64,000 nucleotides of DNA, taken from contig NZ_LT964979.1 in the NCBI RefSeq assembly GCF_900240335.1, positions 558,001 through 622,000 of the forward strand, given 5' to 3'. Position numbers and translations under genes: made by a program. The notes beneath the pieces are model-generated. The model saw nothing but the letters and a program-made list of their open reading frames with translations. It was not told the origin of the DNA and did no database searches. This DNA comes from Flavimobilis massiliensis (GTDB lineage: Bacteria > Actinomycetota > Actinomycetes > Actinomycetales > Cellulomonadaceae). Below, piece after piece: positions 25,918 to 37,542 of this stretch (the stretch's first letter is position 1; every line of letters begins with the position of its first letter).

Positions 25918-26582
25918 CAGTCCTCCTGCTCGGGGGCGTGGGTGAGGATGCGCTCGACCTCGACGAGGTCGAGCGTACGAGCGAGGACGTGGAGGATGTC
26001 CCCGTCCTGGAGGACGGTCTCGGGCGTCGGCAGCTCGGCCGTGCCGAACCGGGTGACGAACGCGACGCGGGCGCCGGACGCGCGCTCGACCGCAGAGAGC
26101 GTGCGCCCGACCCACCCGGGATGGTGGTCCACCTGGCACAGCCGGACCGAACCGGTCGGGTCGCGGTACTCGTCGCTCGTCCCGAGCGGCAGCATGCGCC
26201 GGAGCACCTGGTCCGACGTCCAGCGCACGGTCGCGACCGTGGGGATGCCGAGCCGCTCGTAGACCTCGGCGCGATGGGAGTCGTAGATGCGGGCGACGAC
26301 GTTGTCGACGCCGAACGTCTCACGGACGACGCGGGCCGCGACGATGTTGGAGTTGTCGCCGTCCGACACTGCGGCGAACGCGTAGGCCTCCTCGATCCCG
26401 GCCTGGGTGAGGGTGTCGCGGTCGAACCCGACACCCGTGACCTTCTTGCCGGAGAACGTCGCGGGGAGACGCCGGAACGCCTCGGGATTCTGGTCGATAA
26501 CGGCGACGGAGTGGCCGTTGCGCTCGAGCGAGTGGGCGAGCGTCGCCCCGACCCGGCCGCAGCCCATGATGACGAAGTGCAC
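25917..26582 (-). CDS. ceoB: TrkA-family potassium uptake regulator, CeoB-like
   Basis: A 221-residue RCK protein with the N-terminal dinucleotide motif MGCGRVGATLA and Asp ending strand 2 (AVIDQN), then a C-terminal TrkA-C domain from ~140. It pairs with CeoC to form the cytoplasmic regulatory part of a K+ channel or transporter. GTG 26582 is set by TACGCT (complement of 26589-26594) lying 6 nt upstream, a leaderless arrangement. The frame limit at 26864 would overlap the divergent permease promoter. Its stop overlaps the ceoC start. Confidence 0.9.
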   Translation of the reverse strand: MHFVIMGCGRVGATLAHSLERNGHSVAVIDQNPEAFRRLPATFSGKKVTGVGFDRDTLTQAGIEEAYAFAAVSDGDNSNIVAARVVRETFGVDNVVARIYDSHRAEVYERLGIPTVATVRWTSDQVLRRMLPLGTSDEYRDPTGSVRLCQVDHHPGWVGRTLSAVERASGARVAFVTRFGTAELPTPETVLQDGDILHVLARTLDLVEVERILTHAPEQED

Positions 26583-26695
26583 GGGATGAGCGTATGCCCC
26601 GGGAGGGTCGTGCGTCCTGGTCCGTCGTCCTCGTGTCGGTCCCGGACGCGTGGACGCGCACCACGAGGGCCCGCCCGGGCCTAGCATGGGTCCTT

Positions 26696-28696
26696 GTGTC
26701 GGACATCGTGGACGCTGGCAAGCGTCTCCTCCTCGGGCGGCCCGTGCGCAGCGACGGCCTCGGCCACACGCTGCTGCCCAAGCGCATCGCCCTGCCGATC
26801 TTCGCGTCGGACGCCCTTTCGTCGGTCGCGTACGCGCCCGACGAGATCCTCCTGACCCTCGCACTCGCCGGCATCGCGGCGACGGCGCTCTCGCCGTGGG
26901 TCGGGCTCGGGGTCGTCCTCGTCCTCGTGACGGTCGTTCTCTCGTACCGGCAGAACGTCCACGCCTACCCCTCGGGAGGAGGCGACTACGAGATCGCGAC
27001 GGAGAACCTCGGGAAGACCTCAGGCCTCACGGTCGCGAGCGCGCTCCTCGTCGACTACGTCCTCACCGTCGCGGTCTCGATCTCGTCGGGCGCCCAGTAC
27101 GCGGCGACGGCGATCCCCGCGCTCCGGGGCCACGAGACCCTCCTGGCCGTCGGCCTCGTCGTGCTGCTCACCCTCATGAACCTCCGGGGCGTCAAGGAGT
27201 CCGGCCGGCTCTTCGCTGTGCCCGTGTACCTCTTCATGCTCGCTATCGGCGCGACCGCGGTCGTGGGTTTCGTCCAGTACGTCACGGGCACCCTGGGCCG
27301 GGCGGAGTCGGCCGCGTACGAGGTCGTACCCAGCGCGGCCTACGAGCAGGGCCTCGTCGGCGTCGCTGGGGCGTTCCTCGTCGCGCGGGCGTTCGCGTCG
27401 GGCTGTGCCGCGCTCACGGGCGTCGAGGCGATCGCCAACGGCGTGCCCGCCTTCCGCCAGCCGAAGTCCCGCAACGCCGCGGCGACGCTCGCGATGCTCG
27501 GCGCGATCTCCGCCTTCATGCTCGGCTCGATCCTCCTGCTCGCGATCGCCACGGGCGCGACGTACGTCGAGGACCCCGCCCGGGACCTCCTCATCGACGG
27601 CCACGCTCCCGTCGGCTACGTCCAGGTGCCGGTCCTCTCGCAGCTCGCGCACACGGTGTTCGCGTCGTTTCCGCCCGTGTTCTACCTCATTTCGGCCGCG
27701 ACTGGACTCATCCTCGTCCTCGCCGCGAACACGGCGTTCAATGGCTTCCCCGTTCTCGGGTCGATTCTCGCGAAGGACGGCTACCTGCCGCGTCAGCTGC
27801 ACACGCGCGGGGACCGCCTCGCATTCTCGAACGGCATCATCTCGCTCGCGGTCGGTGCGATCGTCCTCATCGTCGCGTTCGACGCACAGGTGACCCGTCT
27901 CATCCAGCTCTACATCGTCGGGGTCTTCGTGAGCTTCACGCTCTCGCAGCTCGGCATGGTCCGGCACTGGACGTCGGCGCTGCGCCTCGCGTACGACCCG
28001 CGCGTGCGGTCGCGCATGAAGCGTTCGCGCGCGGTCAACATCGTCGGCTTCGGGCTCACAGCGACGGTCCTTGTCGTCGTGCTCCTCACGAAGTTCCTCC
28101 ACGGCGCGTGGATCGCGATCCTCGCGATGGCTGTCGCGTTCTTCGTCATGCGCAAGATCCGGCGCCACTACGACGCCGTCGCGGCCGAGCTCGAGCTCGA
28201 CGCGGACGTCGACACCGAGCGGGCCCTGCCGAGCCGCGTCCATGCGATCGTCCTCGTCTCGAAGATCCACAAGCCCGTCATGCGTGCGGTCGCCTACGCG
28301 CGGGCGACGCGCCCCTCGACGCTCGAGGCAGTGACGGTCGCGGTCGACCAGGACGACTCGGCCGAGCTTGTCGCACGCTGGGAGTCCCTCGGGCTGCCGG
28401 TGACGCTGCGTGTCCTCGACTCGCCGTTCCGCGAGATCACGCGTCCTGTCCTCTCGTACGTGAGGTCGATCCGGCGGGAGAGCCCCCGCGACCTCGTTGT
28501 CGTCTACATCCCCGAGTACGTCGTCGGCCACTGGTGGGAGCAACTACTCCACAACCAGTCGGCGCTGCGGCTCAAAGGGCGCCTCCTGTTCACCCCGGGC
28601 GTCGTCGTCGCCTCCGTACCGTGGCGCCTCGCATCGTCGGTCGCGGGGGCGGCTCCCGACGCACAGCTCTACCCCCCGAAGGGCCCTCACTCATGA
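26696..28696 (+). CDS. APC-superfamily permease, KimA-like potassium importer candidate
   Basis: A 666-residue protein with about 12 transmembrane segments in residues 30-490 and a ~170-residue soluble C-terminal domain. The N-terminal LPKRIALPIFASDALSSVAY with the following PDEIL is the hallmark of the YdaO/KimA branch rather than of amino-acid permeases. B. subtilis KimA imports K+ with protons. Location beside the TrkA-type pair supports a potassium role, but the substrate is inferred. GTG 26696 follows TAGCAT (26682-26687) by 8 nt, a leaderless layout. The stop overlaps the methyltransferase start (ATGA). Confidence 0.8.
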   Translation: MSDIVDAGKRLLLGRPVRSDGLGHTLLPKRIALPIFASDALSSVAYAPDEILLTLALAGIAATALSPWVGLGVVLVLVTVVLSYRQNVHAYPSGGGDYEIATENLGKTSGLTVASALLVDYVLTVAVSISSGAQYAATAIPALRGHETLLAVGLVVLLTLMNLRGVKESGRLFAVPVYLFMLAIGATAVVGFVQYVTGTLGRAESAAYEVVPSAAYEQGLVGVAGAFLVARAFASGCAALTGVEAIANGVPAFRQPKSRNAAATLAMLGAISAFMLGSILLLAIATGATYVEDPARDLLIDGHAPVGYVQVPVLSQLAHTVFASFPPVFYLISAATGLILVLAANTAFNGFPVLGSILAKDGYLPRQLHTRGDRLAFSNGIISLAVGAIVLIVAFDAQVTRLIQLYIVGVFVSFTLSQLGMVRHWTSALRLAYDPRVRSRMKRSRAVNIVGFGLTATVLVVVLLTKFLHGAWIAILAMAVAFFVMRKIRRHYDAVAAELELDADVDTERALPSRVHAIVLVSKIHKPVMRAVAYARATRPSTLEAVTVAVDQDDSAELVARWESLGLPVTLRVLDSPFREITRPVLSYVRSIRRESPRDLVVVYIPEYVVGHWWEQLLHNQSALRLKGRLLFTPGVVVASVPWRLASSVAGAAPDAQLYPPKGPHS

Positions 28697-30045
28697 CTTC
28701 CCCCCGTCCGTCACGCGGTTCCGGCCGCCCGCACTCGGACGACTCCCGTCGCGGCACCCCACGACGGAACCCGCGCCCGCCGCGGGCTGCTGCGCCTGCC
28801 GACCTCCCGCTCGTCGAGGTTGAGGTCGGGCCGGTCGCGCACGGCGGCCACTGCGTCGCGCGGCACGAGGGTCGCGTGATCTTCGTGCGGCACGCGCTGC
28901 CGGGGGAGCGGGTCCGTGTGAGGCTCGTCCAGGCAGGTGAGAAGGATCGCTTCTGGCGCGGTGACGCGGTCGAGGTGCTCGACGCGAGCCCCGACCGGGT
29001 CGCGGCCGCGTGGCCCGAGGCCGGACCGGGCGGTGTGGGCGGGGGCGAACTCTCGCACGTCGCGCTGCCCGCGCAGCGTGCGTGGAAGGCGACGGTCGTC
29101 GCGGAGCAGCTCGCGCGCATCGCGCGGCTCGACCGCGACGTGACGGTCGAGGCAGCGCCGGGCGACGACGAGCGCGGCGGGCTCGGCTGGCGCACACGCA
29201 TCGACCTCGTGGCCGACGACGAGGGGCGGGCCGGCATGGTGGGTCACCGCTCGCACGACGTCCACGCGCTGCGGTCGATGCCGCTCGCGACCGCGGAGGT
29301 CGCGGCGCTCGCGCGTGCCGAGGGCGTCTTCTCGCGCCGGTGGCGTCCGGGTTCGCGGCTCGAGCTCGTGGCGCCCGCAGGCGGCGGTCCGGGGCTCCTG
29401 CTCGTCGATGGCGTCCCGGGTCATCTCGGTGTGCCGGACCAGCGGCCCAATGCGCGCCGCACGGTTGTCGAGACGGTGGCGGTAGGTGGCCGCGAGTACG
29501 TGTACCGGGTCGCGGCCGACGGTTTCTGGCAGGTGCACCGCGAGGCCCCGGGCCTGCTCGCGTCGGTGGTGCTCGACGCGGTCGGCGACGTCGACGGGGG
29601 GCGGGTCGTCGACCTCTTCTCGGGGGCCGGGCTCTTCTCTGCGCCGCTCGCGGACGCGGTGGGTGCCGCGGGCCGTGTCGTCACGGTCGAGGGCGACGAG
29701 CGGGCGGTGCGCGATGCGCGCCGGGCGCTCCACGGGGCGTCACACGTCGAGCTCCACGTCGGTGATGTGGCGCAGGTGCTCGCGTCGGGCGAGCACGGTG
29801 CGTCGGGGGGAGCGGACGTCGTCGTGCTCGACCCGCCGCGTGCGGGTGCCGGTCGCCGTGTCCTCGACGCGGTCGTGGCGCTCGCGCCGCGGCGCGTCGT
29901 CCACGTGGCGTGCGACCCGGCGTCGCTCGCGCGGGACGTCGGGCTGCTCGGCGAGGGGGGTTATGTGCTGACGGGCCTGCGGGCCCTCGATCTCTTCCCG
30001 ATGACGCACCACGTCGAGTGCGTCGCGGTCCTCGACCGCGCGTGA
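28693..30045 (+). CDS. TrmA/RumA-type class I SAM-dependent RNA methyltransferase
   Basis: A 450-residue protein: a basic disordered lead (1-40), a TRAM RNA-binding domain (~42-100, VEVEVGPVAHGGHCVARHEG) and a Rossmann methyltransferase domain from ~290 with VVDLFSGAGLFSAPLA (SAM motif I), VVVLDPPRAG and the catalytic cysteine in VACDPASLARD (~405). Family members make 5-methyluridine in tRNA or 23S rRNA. The iron-sulfur cysteine cluster of RlmD is not obvious. ATG 28693 overlaps the permease stop by 4 nt, so the two are translationally coupled. Confidence 0.88.
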   Translation: MTSPRPSRGSGRPHSDDSRRGTPRRNPRPPRAAAPADLPLVEVEVGPVAHGGHCVARHEGRVIFVRHALPGERVRVRLVQAGEKDRFWRGDAVEVLDASPDRVAAAWPEAGPGGVGGGELSHVALPAQRAWKATVVAEQLARIARLDRDVTVEAAPGDDERGGLGWRTRIDLVADDEGRAGMVGHRSHDVHALRSMPLATAEVAALARAEGVFSRRWRPGSRLELVAPAGGGPGLLLVDGVPGHLGVPDQRPNARRTVVETVAVGGREYVYRVAADGFWQVHREAPGLLASVVLDAVGDVDGGRVVDLFSGAGLFSAPLADAVGAAGRVVTVEGDERAVRDARRALHGASHVELHVGDVAQVLASGEHGASGGADVVVLDPPRAGAGRRVLDAVVALAPRRVVHVACDPASLARDVGLLGEGGYVLTGLRALDLFPMTHHVECVAVLDRA

Positions 30046-30122
30046 CCGGAGACGTGGGGGAACGCCCGTGACGAGACGTCCGGGTGCTGGGACGATGAGG
30101 AATAACGTCAGCACGACGTGAC

Positions 30123-30142
30123 TTATCTTGACGTCAAGATAA
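30123..30142. promoter_or_regulatory. 20-bp perfect palindromic operator upstream of aconitase
   Basis: TTATCTTGACGTCAAGATAA is a perfect inverted repeat, unusually AT-rich for this DNA. A TAGGGT hexamer at 30147-30152 follows 5 nt later and can be the acnA -10, so a bound protein would cover the -35 region. The size and symmetry fit a MarR-type dimer. Aconitase is a target of the MarR-family TamR in Streptomyces, but this assignment is inference. Confidence 0.75.
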
Positions 30143-30279
30143 ATGGTAGGGTGGAGCGACCGCGGACACCGTCGAGGCCGACGTGCGCCCACGGTCGACG
30201 CGGGGCCCGCCCCGCACGCCCAGACCCGTGAGCAGAGCACTCGCTCGCCACGGACGATCGTGAGGAGTGAGGAGTCATC

Positions 30280-33036
<2,757 letters not shown>

Positions 33037-33047
33037 CCTCTGCACGA

Positions 33048-33085
33048 CCGACGGGGCGCCCACCGCGAGGTGGGCGCCCCGTCGG
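33048..33085 (+). terminator. acnA terminator
   Basis: A perfect 17-bp stem (33048-33064 with 33069-33085) closed by a GCGA tetraloop, 12 nt after the acnA stop. There is no U-tract. Confidence 0.9.
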
Positions 33086-33240
33086 CGTACCTGCGACGGG
33101 TGTCACCCGTCGCGGCGCAAGCGAGGGCCCCCTCGCGACACTGACGGGGTATGAGCGCGGAACGAGCTGACCGCCTCCTGGCACCGGAGCCGTGCGGCGA
33201 GGGTGGGAGGGTGCCCTCGTGCGTGCCGGGGCGGCGAGAC

Positions 33241-33687
33241 ATGCTCGGCGGCATGGCTGAGAGCGTCATGCGCCCGACCGACGCGTCCGTCGTGGCGTTC
33301 CTCGATGCCGTCGAGCATCCCGTCCGACGACGGGACGGCTGGCGGCTGCACGAGCTGCTGGCCCGGATCACGGGGGAGGAAGCGGTGATGTGGGGGCCGA
33401 CGATCGTCGGCTTCGGCCGGTACCGCTACGAGTACCCCTCGGGTCGGACGGGCGAGGCCGGTGCCGCTGGTTTCTCACCCCGCAGGGCGGCGACGACCAT
33501 CTACCTGCCCGAGGGCACGGGGCGGCACGCCGAACGGCTCGCGCGGCTCGGCCCGCACCGGTCCTCGAAGGTTTGCGTCTACGTAACGAACCTCAACAAG
33601 ATCGACATGGCCGTGCTCGAGGAGATCTGCCGCGCGTCCTACGCGACGGTCTCGGCAGGACTCATGGACCACCGCGCGGAGGGCTGA
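33241..33687 (+). CDS. DUF1801 (YdhG-like) domain protein
   Basis: A 148-residue protein of the DUF1801 family, with the typical order VVAFLDAVEHPVRRRDGWRL, then MWGPTIVGFGRYRYEYPSG and a C-terminal KVCVYVTNLNKIDMAVLEEI. Function unknown. Family folds resemble YdhG/SCP-like domains. Start ATG 33241 is chosen over 33151 for homology and because the preceding ~90 bases look like leader, though 33253 is also possible. It stands alone between the acnA terminator and a convergent kinase gene. The ~250 bp after it contain no confident gene, but see the finding on 33779-33936. Confidence 0.75.
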   Translation: MLGGMAESVMRPTDASVVAFLDAVEHPVRRRDGWRLHELLARITGEEAVMWGPTIVGFGRYRYEYPSGRTGEAGAAGFSPRRAATTIYLPEGTGRHAERLARLGPHRSSKVCVYVTNLNKIDMAVLEEICRASYATVSAGLMDHRAEG

Positions 33688-33936
33688 CGTCGCCCTGGTC
33701 GCCGACCGGCTTGTCCGCGCGGATGCACGTCTCGCGTGTGCGTCCGGGCCGGAGCTGTCGTGTGCGCGGGCGCGGGGGTCAGGAGAGGGCTGAGCGGATC
33801 GCGCGGGTGGTGAAGGGGGCGTCGGCGCGGCCGCGGGCGTCGTCGGGCACCGCCGCGGGGTGCCGCCGTCGAGCCCCGCCGTCGGGCCCGACCGTCGGGC
33901 CTCGCACGTCACGGACCCGCAGCCTGCCGCCGTGGT

Positions 33937-34896
33937 TCAGCGTGCCGTCGGCGGGGGTGCGAGCTCGCAGATCTCCGCGAGCGCGCCCGTCGCGAGCGCG
34001 TGGTAAGACGTGCCGGGTGCGGCGTGCTCGGCCATCGACGTCGCCATCGTCAGGGCCCAGGCACGTGCGCGGGCAGCGGCCGCGTCGTCGTCCGCGCAGG
34101 GGTGCCCGGTCTCGTGGAGCCGCGACCGGAACGCCGCACGTCCCGGTCCGTCGAGCACGAGCCACGCGACCGCGAGGTCTGTCGCTGGATCGCCCGAGGT
34201 GACGTCTCCCCAGTCGACGACCGCGGCGAGGCCGTGCGGTGCTGCGGACGTCGCGAGCAGGTTCGCAGCATGCAGGTCGCCGTGCAGCCAGAGTGCGGGC
34301 CCGGTGTGGTGCGGCGCTGCGAGCCCTGCGTCCCACACCGCCTCGAGCTCATGGGTGACGTCGAGCCCCGAGGTCGCGAGGTAGCCGCCCGGCGCCGCGA
34401 GCCGCACGAGGCGCTCGCGCACGGCGGTGTCGCGCGTCGCGAGCGCGACACCGCGCACGGTGTTGCGGGGCGCGTCCGCGGGTGCTGGGGTGTGGAGCGC
34501 GACGAGGACGTCCGCGAGCGGACGCGCGAGCGGTCGTCGTGCGGACCGAGGGAGGTCGGCGACGAGCGTCCCGTCGGTCCAGGGGACGACCGCCCAGACC
34601 CACGGGTAGCCGAGAGCGTGCGACGGATGCCCCGCGCGCACGGCCACGGGCGTGGGCACGGGTAGCCGGGGCGCGAGGACGGGCAGCGCGCGAAGCTCGT
34701 GCTCGACGAGGCGCGCGGCCTCGGTGCGCCGTGGAGCCCGGACCGCGAGGTCGGTCCCGAGGCGCAGCACGACGTTGTCCCACCCGTGGGCGGCGACCGA
34801 GACGGGCAGTTCCGCGAGGTCCGGGTGCTGCTCGGCGAGCAGCCTGCGCACGAGGTCGACCGTGACGTCGACGTCGGCGGGCGGTGCCTGCGTCAC
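33937..34896 (-). CDS. aminoglycoside phosphotransferase-family kinase
   Basis: A 319-residue APH-fold protein, unrelated in detail to the one at 6610-7548. The catalytic loop is LWLHGDLHAANLLA (~residue 206) and the metal site VVDWGDVTSGDPATDLAVAW (~231). The nucleotide strand is AVRAPRR near residue 53. It resembles the macrolide phosphotransferase-like branch common in actinobacteria, and without surrounding resistance genes the substrate is unknown. GTG 34896 overlaps the NUDIX stop (GTGA), so the two are coupled. Confidence 0.8.
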   Translation of the reverse strand: MTQAPPADVDVTVDLVRRLLAEQHPDLAELPVSVAAHGWDNVVLRLGTDLAVRAPRRTEAARLVEHELRALPVLAPRLPVPTPVAVRAGHPSHALGYPWVWAVVPWTDGTLVADLPRSARRPLARPLADVLVALHTPAPADAPRNTVRGVALATRDTAVRERLVRLAAPGGYLATSGLDVTHELEAVWDAGLAAPHHTGPALWLHGDLHAANLLATSAAPHGLAAVVDWGDVTSGDPATDLAVAWLVLDGPGRAAFRSRLHETGHPCADDDAAAARARAWALTMATSMAEHAAPGTSYHALATGALAEICELAPPPTAR

Positions 34897-35570
34897 GCGT
34901 CGACCTCGACGAGCCGCGCGTGGTCCCACGGCTCGTCCCAGCCGAGCGCCCCGAGCAGCTCGGTGAGCACGAGCGCCGTGAAGCCCCACACGAGGTTGTC
35001 GCCCACGAGGAACGCGGGTCCGCGGTACGTGCGCGCGCCGCGCGTGAGGGTCGCGGTCCTGCGGTGGGCGGGGTCGACGAGGTCGGCGACGGGTGCGCGG
35101 AACACCTGGGCCGACTCGCCGTGGTCGACGACGGCGACGGGCGTGGGCCGCGCCCACCAGGCGAGGACGGGCGTGACGAGATGGTCGCTCACGGGCAGCG
35201 GCAGCGTGCCGAGCGTGCCGAGCACCTCGACGCCGGTCGCGTCGAGGCCGGTCTCCTCCTCGGCCTCGCGCAGCGCCGCGGCGACGGGGCCAGCGTCGTG
35301 GGGGTCCTGGCGCCCGCCCGGGAACGCGACCTGGCCGGCGTGCTGGCGCAGCGTCGCGGCACGGCGGACGAGGAGCACATCGAGGTCCGCGGGGACGAGC
35401 GGGGTGTCGTGCCGCGCGGTAACGTCGTCGAGGCGCCCCAGCAGGACGAGGACCGAGGCGGGCCTGCGTCCGTCGCCCGCGCTGACGACGGCGCCTGTCC
35501 GCGCGCCCCAGTCGACACCGTCGCGGGCGAGGGCTCGCAGCTGGGCGAGGGCGTCACCTGTCGTCGTCAC
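34893..35570 (-). CDS. NUDIX hydrolase, coenzyme A pyrophosphatase type (NudL-like)
   Basis: A 225-residue NUDIX protein. The CoA-pyrophosphatase signature LLVRRAATLRQHAGQVAFPGG leads straight into the Nudix box, whose helix reads AALREAEEETGL (catalytic Glu residues ~100-104), with Asp in place of the first box Glu, as is frequent in this subfamily. It would split CoA and acyl-CoA into phosphopantetheine and 3',5'-ADP. GTG 35570 lies 6 nt after TAGAGT (complement of 35577-35582), a leaderless start. It is divergent from the next gene. Confidence 0.85.
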   Translation of the reverse strand: MTTTGDALAQLRALARDGVDWGARTGAVVSAGDGRRPASVLVLLGRLDDVTARHDTPLVPADLDVLLVRRAATLRQHAGQVAFPGGRQDPHDAGPVAAALREAEEETGLDATGVEVLGTLGTLPLPVSDHLVTPVLAWWARPTPVAVVDHGESAQVFRAPVADLVDPAHRRTATLTRGARTYRGPAFLVGDNLVWGFTALVLTELLGALGWDEPWDHARLVEVDA

Positions 35571-35628
35571 GCCTCGACTCTACGTCGGACGGTGGTGCCC
35601 CTGTCATGGGTCGCGCTACCGTCGCGGC

Positions 35629-35961
35629 ATGAACATCGTCACGAAGGTCGCAGGTCAGGTGCTCGCCGTCGGGGTCGCGCGTGCTGTCGGGGAGCCGGTC
35701 GACCTTGGGGGAGGACGGCTCGTGCCCGTCGCGATCGTCGCGCACGCGTTCGGCGGGGGCGGGGACCAGGGCAACGGGGACGTCGACGGTGCGGGCGGTG
35801 CGGGAGGCTCGACCTTCGTGTGGCCGGTCGGCGCCTACGTGGGTGACGAGAGCGGCGTGCGCTTCCGCGGGAACCCGGGGCTGTGGGGGGTCGTCGCGGC
35901 CCCGCTCGTGCTCGCGACAGGGATCGCTGCGGCCGTCGTCGTGCGTGCCGCACGACGCTGA
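35629..35961 (+). CDS. hypothetical membrane protein, distantly GerW/YtfJ-like
   Basis: A 110-residue protein. An amphipathic start is followed by GEPVDLGGGRLVPVAIVAHA, which recalls the GerW/YtfJ spore-protein motif, then a glycine-rich stretch (residues ~42-62) and one C-terminal hydrophobic helix (~85-106) ending in RAARR. The GerW link is tentative, as this organism type does not form endospores. ATG 35629 stands 6 nt after TACCGT (35617-35622), indicating a leaderless mRNA. It lies between NUDIX (divergent) and guaB1 (convergent). Confidence 0.6.
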   Translation: MNIVTKVAGQVLAVGVARAVGEPVDLGGGRLVPVAIVAHAFGGGGDQGNGDVDGAGGAGGSTFVWPVGAYVGDESGVRFRGNPGLWGVVAAPLVLATGIAAAVVVRAARR

Positions 35962-36013
35962 CCTCACTCGGGACGGCACCGTCCGGCTTCGCCCGTGCCG
36001 GGCGACGCCCGGG

Positions 36014-37462
36014 TCACCAGCCCGTGGGCAGCGGCCGTCCCTCCTCGTAGCCGGCCGCTGACTGCAGGCCGAGGACGGCGCGCTCGTGGAGCTCGGCGAG
36101 GGTGCGTGCGCCCGCGTACGTGCACGCGGAGCGCAGGCCTGACGTGATCTGGTCGAGCAGGTCCTCGACGCCGGGGCGCTGCGGGTCGAGGTACATGCGC
36201 GAGCTCGAGATGCCCTCCTCGTAGAGTCCTTTGCGGGCTCGGTCGAACGCCGCGTCCGACGACGTGCGCGCGGCGACGGCCCGCGCGGAAGCCATGCCGA
36301 AGGACTCCTTGTAGAGGCGGCCCGTGCCGTCGTCGTGGAGGTCGCCGGGGGACTCGTGCGTTCCTGCGAACCACGAGCCGATCATCACCTGGCTCGCACC
36401 CGCCGCGACCGCGAGCGCGACGTCGCGCGGGTGACGCACGCCGCCGTCCGCCCACACGTGCGCGCCGAGCTCGCGCGCGGCCGCCGCGCACTCGAGCACG
36501 GCCGAGAGCTGGGGGCGGCCGACGCCCGTCATCATGCGGGTCGTGCACATTGCACCTGGGCCGACGCCGACCTTGACGATGTCTGCGCCGGCCTCGACGA
36601 GGTCGCGCACGCCGTCGGCCGTCACGACGTTGCCCGCGACGACGGGGACGTTCGGGTTCGCGGCGCGCACGGCGGCGAGCGCGTCGAGCATCTTGCCTTG
36701 GTGGCCGTGCGCGGTGTCGACGACGAGCGTGTCCGCACCGGCTGCGAGGAGCGCCTCGGCCTTGCCGCGGACGTCGCCGTTGATACCGACGGCCGCCGCG
36801 ACGAGCAGCCGCCCGGAGGTGTCGACGGCGGGGGAGTAGACGCTCGAGCGCAGCGCCCCCTTGCGCGTGACGACGCCGACGAGCCGGCCGTCGTCGACGA
36901 CGGGCGCGATGCGCCTGCGGGCCTCGTGGAGCTGCTCGAACACGTGCCGGAGGCCGTCCGGGCCGTCGAGGACCGAGAGGTCGACGGTCACCGGGCCGTG
37001 CGACATGACGTCGCGCGCCTGCGTGAAGCGGTCGACGCCGAGGCAGTCGTCGGCCGTGACGATGCCGAGCAGTCTGTCGTGGTCGACGACGAGCGCCGCC
37101 CCGTGGGACCGCTTGCCCATGAGCGAGAGGATCGTGTGCACGGTGTCGTGGGGAGTGACGGTTACGGGGGTCTCGACGATCGTGTGCTTGGACTTCACGT
37201 CGGCGATGACGCTCGCGACGACGTCGACGGGCGTGTCCTGCGGGATGACGGCCATCGCGCCGCGCCGCGCGACCGTCTCGGCCATGCGACGGCCGGCGAC
37301 CGCCGTCATGTTCGCGACGACGAGAGGGATCGTCGTCGCGGTGCTGTCGTCGGTCGTGAGGTCGACGTCGAAGCGCGACACGACGTCGGAGCGGGACGGG
37401 ACGAGGAAGACGTCGCCGTACGTGAGGTCGTGGGTGGGGGTGTGGCCCGGCAGGAAGCGCAT
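36014..37462 (-). CDS. guaB1: GuaB1: IMP dehydrogenase-related GMP reductase with CBS domains
   Basis: A 482-residue protein of the IMPDH/GMPR barrel family. The catalytic cysteine lies in GPGAMCTTRMMTG (~residue 310), flanked by the phosphate-binding loops (ADGGVRHPRDVALAVAAGA). Two CBS domains occupy ~95-210. This architecture is that of actinobacterial GuaB1, shown in Mycobacterium to act as a GMP reductase (GMP to IMP) despite its IMPDH-like domain set. ATG 37462 lies 6 nt after TACGCT (complement of 37469-37474), so the transcript is probably leaderless. The frame limit at 38425 runs antisense through pit and is rejected. Confidence 0.9.
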   Translation of the reverse strand: MRFLPGHTPTHDLTYGDVFLVPSRSDVVSRFDVDLTTDDSTATTIPLVVANMTAVAGRRMAETVARRGAMAVIPQDTPVDVVASVIADVKSKHTIVETPVTVTPHDTVHTILSLMGKRSHGAALVVDHDRLLGIVTADDCLGVDRFTQARDVMSHGPVTVDLSVLDGPDGLRHVFEQLHEARRRIAPVVDDGRLVGVVTRKGALRSSVYSPAVDTSGRLLVAAAVGINGDVRGKAEALLAAGADTLVVDTAHGHQGKMLDALAAVRAANPNVPVVAGNVVTADGVRDLVEAGADIVKVGVGPGAMCTTRMMTGVGRPQLSAVLECAAAARELGAHVWADGGVRHPRDVALAVAAGASQVMIGSWFAGTHESPGDLHDDGTGRLYKESFGMASARAVAARTSSDAAFDRARKGLYEEGISSSRMYLDPQRPGVEDLLDQITSGLRSACTYAGARTLAELHERAVLGLQSAAGYEEGRPLPTGW

Positions 37463-37542
37463 ACGACGAGCGTACGGCCGGCCTCGGACACCCCGCGCGC
37501 GGCGCCGCGCCAGCCGCTTCCGGGGCCTGGGCGCTGAGCGCT

